Shown: positions 63,489-64,000 of the stretch, in pieces
How the letters are laid out: each line of letters starts with the position of its first letter
Numbering within the stretch: position 1 is the first letter of the stretch
Assembly (NCBI RefSeq): GCF_023517775.1
Contig: NZ_CP082904.1
Coordinates: 124,001-188,000 of the forward strand
Reading direction: 5' to 3'
Length of the DNA stretch: 64,000 nucleotides
Source: Mixta hanseatica
Lineage (GTDB): Bacteria; Pseudomonadota; Gammaproteobacteria; Enterobacterales; Enterobacteriaceae
The notes under the pieces: generated by a model
The model's database searches: none
What the model was told of the DNA's origin: nothing
The model's input: only the letters and a program-made list of their open reading frames with translations
Position numbers and translations under genes: made by a program

Positions 63489-64000
63489 GTGTTTACCTCT
63501 GATGTTCATCTGTGGCTGACCGCGCTGGTGGTTACAGTCACTATCCTGCTATGGGCCAGCGCGCGCCTGCCGGAATTTATTACCGCACTACTGTTTTTTG
63601 CCGCCGCCATGCTGTTGCATATCGCGCCAGCGGCCAGCGTGTTTGGCGGCTTCGCCTCTTCGGCTTTCTGGCTGGTGCTCAGCGGTTTTATTCTTGGCGT
63701 GGCGATCCGCAAAGTTGGCCTGGCCGATCGGCTGGCGCACGTGTTGGCGCCGCGCTTAAGCGCCAGCTGGCCGCGGATGGTGGGCGGAACGATCATTATC
63801 AGCTATCTGCTGGCGTTTATTATGCCTTCCAATATGGGCCGCATAGCGCTGTTGATGCCGGTGGTCGGCGCGCTGGCGAAACAGGCTGGTCTAAAAGAGG
63901 GCAGCCGCGGCTGGGTGGGCCTGGCGCTGGCGGTGGGCTTTGGCACCTTCCAGCTTTCCGCCAGCATTCTGCCGGCTAATGTGCCCAATCTGGTGATGAG
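63489..64000 (+). CDS. SLC13/ArsB-type anion permease, N-terminal part
   Basis: The first about 170 residues of an inner-membrane permease of the DASS/SLC13 (YbhI-like) type, cut by the right edge. Several hydrophobic helices are visible, with SGFILGVAIRKVGLADRLA and YLLAFIMPSNMGRIALLMPVV, the latter resembling the helix-hairpin region that binds the substrate and sodium in this superfamily. The GTG at 63489 is preceded by AAGGAG at seven bases; an in-frame ATG at 63468 is the alternative. Substrate unknown; di- or tricarboxylate is a family-level guess. Confidence 0.8.
   Translation, partial: MFTSDVHLWLTALVVTVTILLWASARLPEFITALLFFAAAMLLHIAPAASVFGGFASSAFWLVLSGFILGVAIRKVGLADRLAHVLAPRLSASWPRMVGGTIIISYLLAFIMPSNMGRIALLMPVVGALAKQAGLKEGSRGWVGLALAVGFGTFQLSASILPANVPNLVM

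Overview
The window is chromosomal DNA of an enterobacterium, most likely from the Erwiniaceae (Pantoea/Erwinia/Mixta-like). Most genes are close relatives of Escherichia coli K-12 genes. The order eptB-proK-dppABCDF-bcsGFE/bcsRQABZC-hmsP-dctA-yhjJ-kdgK-pdeH-yhjG-yhjE-yhjD-yhjC is the E. coli order around 79-80 min, and mtlA/mtlD and yiaF/yiaG also have E. coli counterparts. The OhrR/Ohr pair, the tandem Ig-repeat genes, phosphoketolase and several toxin-like cassettes are accessory. Assignment below family level is inference.

Layout. 1-2900: 5' part of mtlD, the mannitol permease gene mtlA and a control region with several CRP-type sites. 3012-4441: lipoprotein yiaF and regulator yiaG. 4491-10580: two tandem paralogues of nine and seven Ig-like repeats with no visible signal peptide. 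10860-12515: HD-type alarmone-hydrolase-like protein, two-cysteine OhrR, and Ohr. 12732-14680: eptB behind a sigma-E-type promoter, then tRNA-Pro(CGG). 14838-15992: a cassette beside the tRNA with a pesticin-type muramidase and an LprI-like lysozyme inhibitor whose start is split between two frames at a U-UUU-UUA heptamer. 16638-22406: dipeptide ABC transporter dppABCDF. 22845-23888: a soluble chemoreceptor with a zinc-binding CZB domain.

24034-40257 is a complete E. coli-type cellulose system: bcsGFE divergent from bcsRQABZC, followed by the c-di-GMP phosphodiesterase gene hmsP. The products make, regulate (PilZ in BcsA, the RxGD site in BcsE), trim (BcsZ), export (BcsB, BcsC) and phosphoethanolamine-modify (BcsG) cellulose. 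HmsP and PdeH (47763-48542, behind a FliA-like promoter) would degrade the activating c-di-GMP. 40541-50659 holds dctA, yhjJ, an esterase, a DUF2778 toxin-like pair, a GST, kdgK, pdeH and yhjG. 50904-51568 is an AT-rich microcin-like cassette. 51646-57022 holds yhjE, yhjD, a yhjC-like LysR gene, an SDR and a PhzF-family gene. 57042-58056 is a second AT-rich microcin-like cassette bounded by an exact 41-bp direct repeat and containing a MocR gene relic. 58108-64000: GST, MocR-type regulator, divergent LysE-type exporter, phosphoketolase, and the start of a SLC13-type permease.

The most distinctive feature is four small, mostly AT-rich toxin/immunity-like cassettes set singly into a conserved backbone: two peptidoglycan-targeting and two class II microcin-like. 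Two of them show frame disruption at their starts. No secretion machinery for them is in the window. No CRISPR array, insertion sequence, integrase or rRNA gene was seen.
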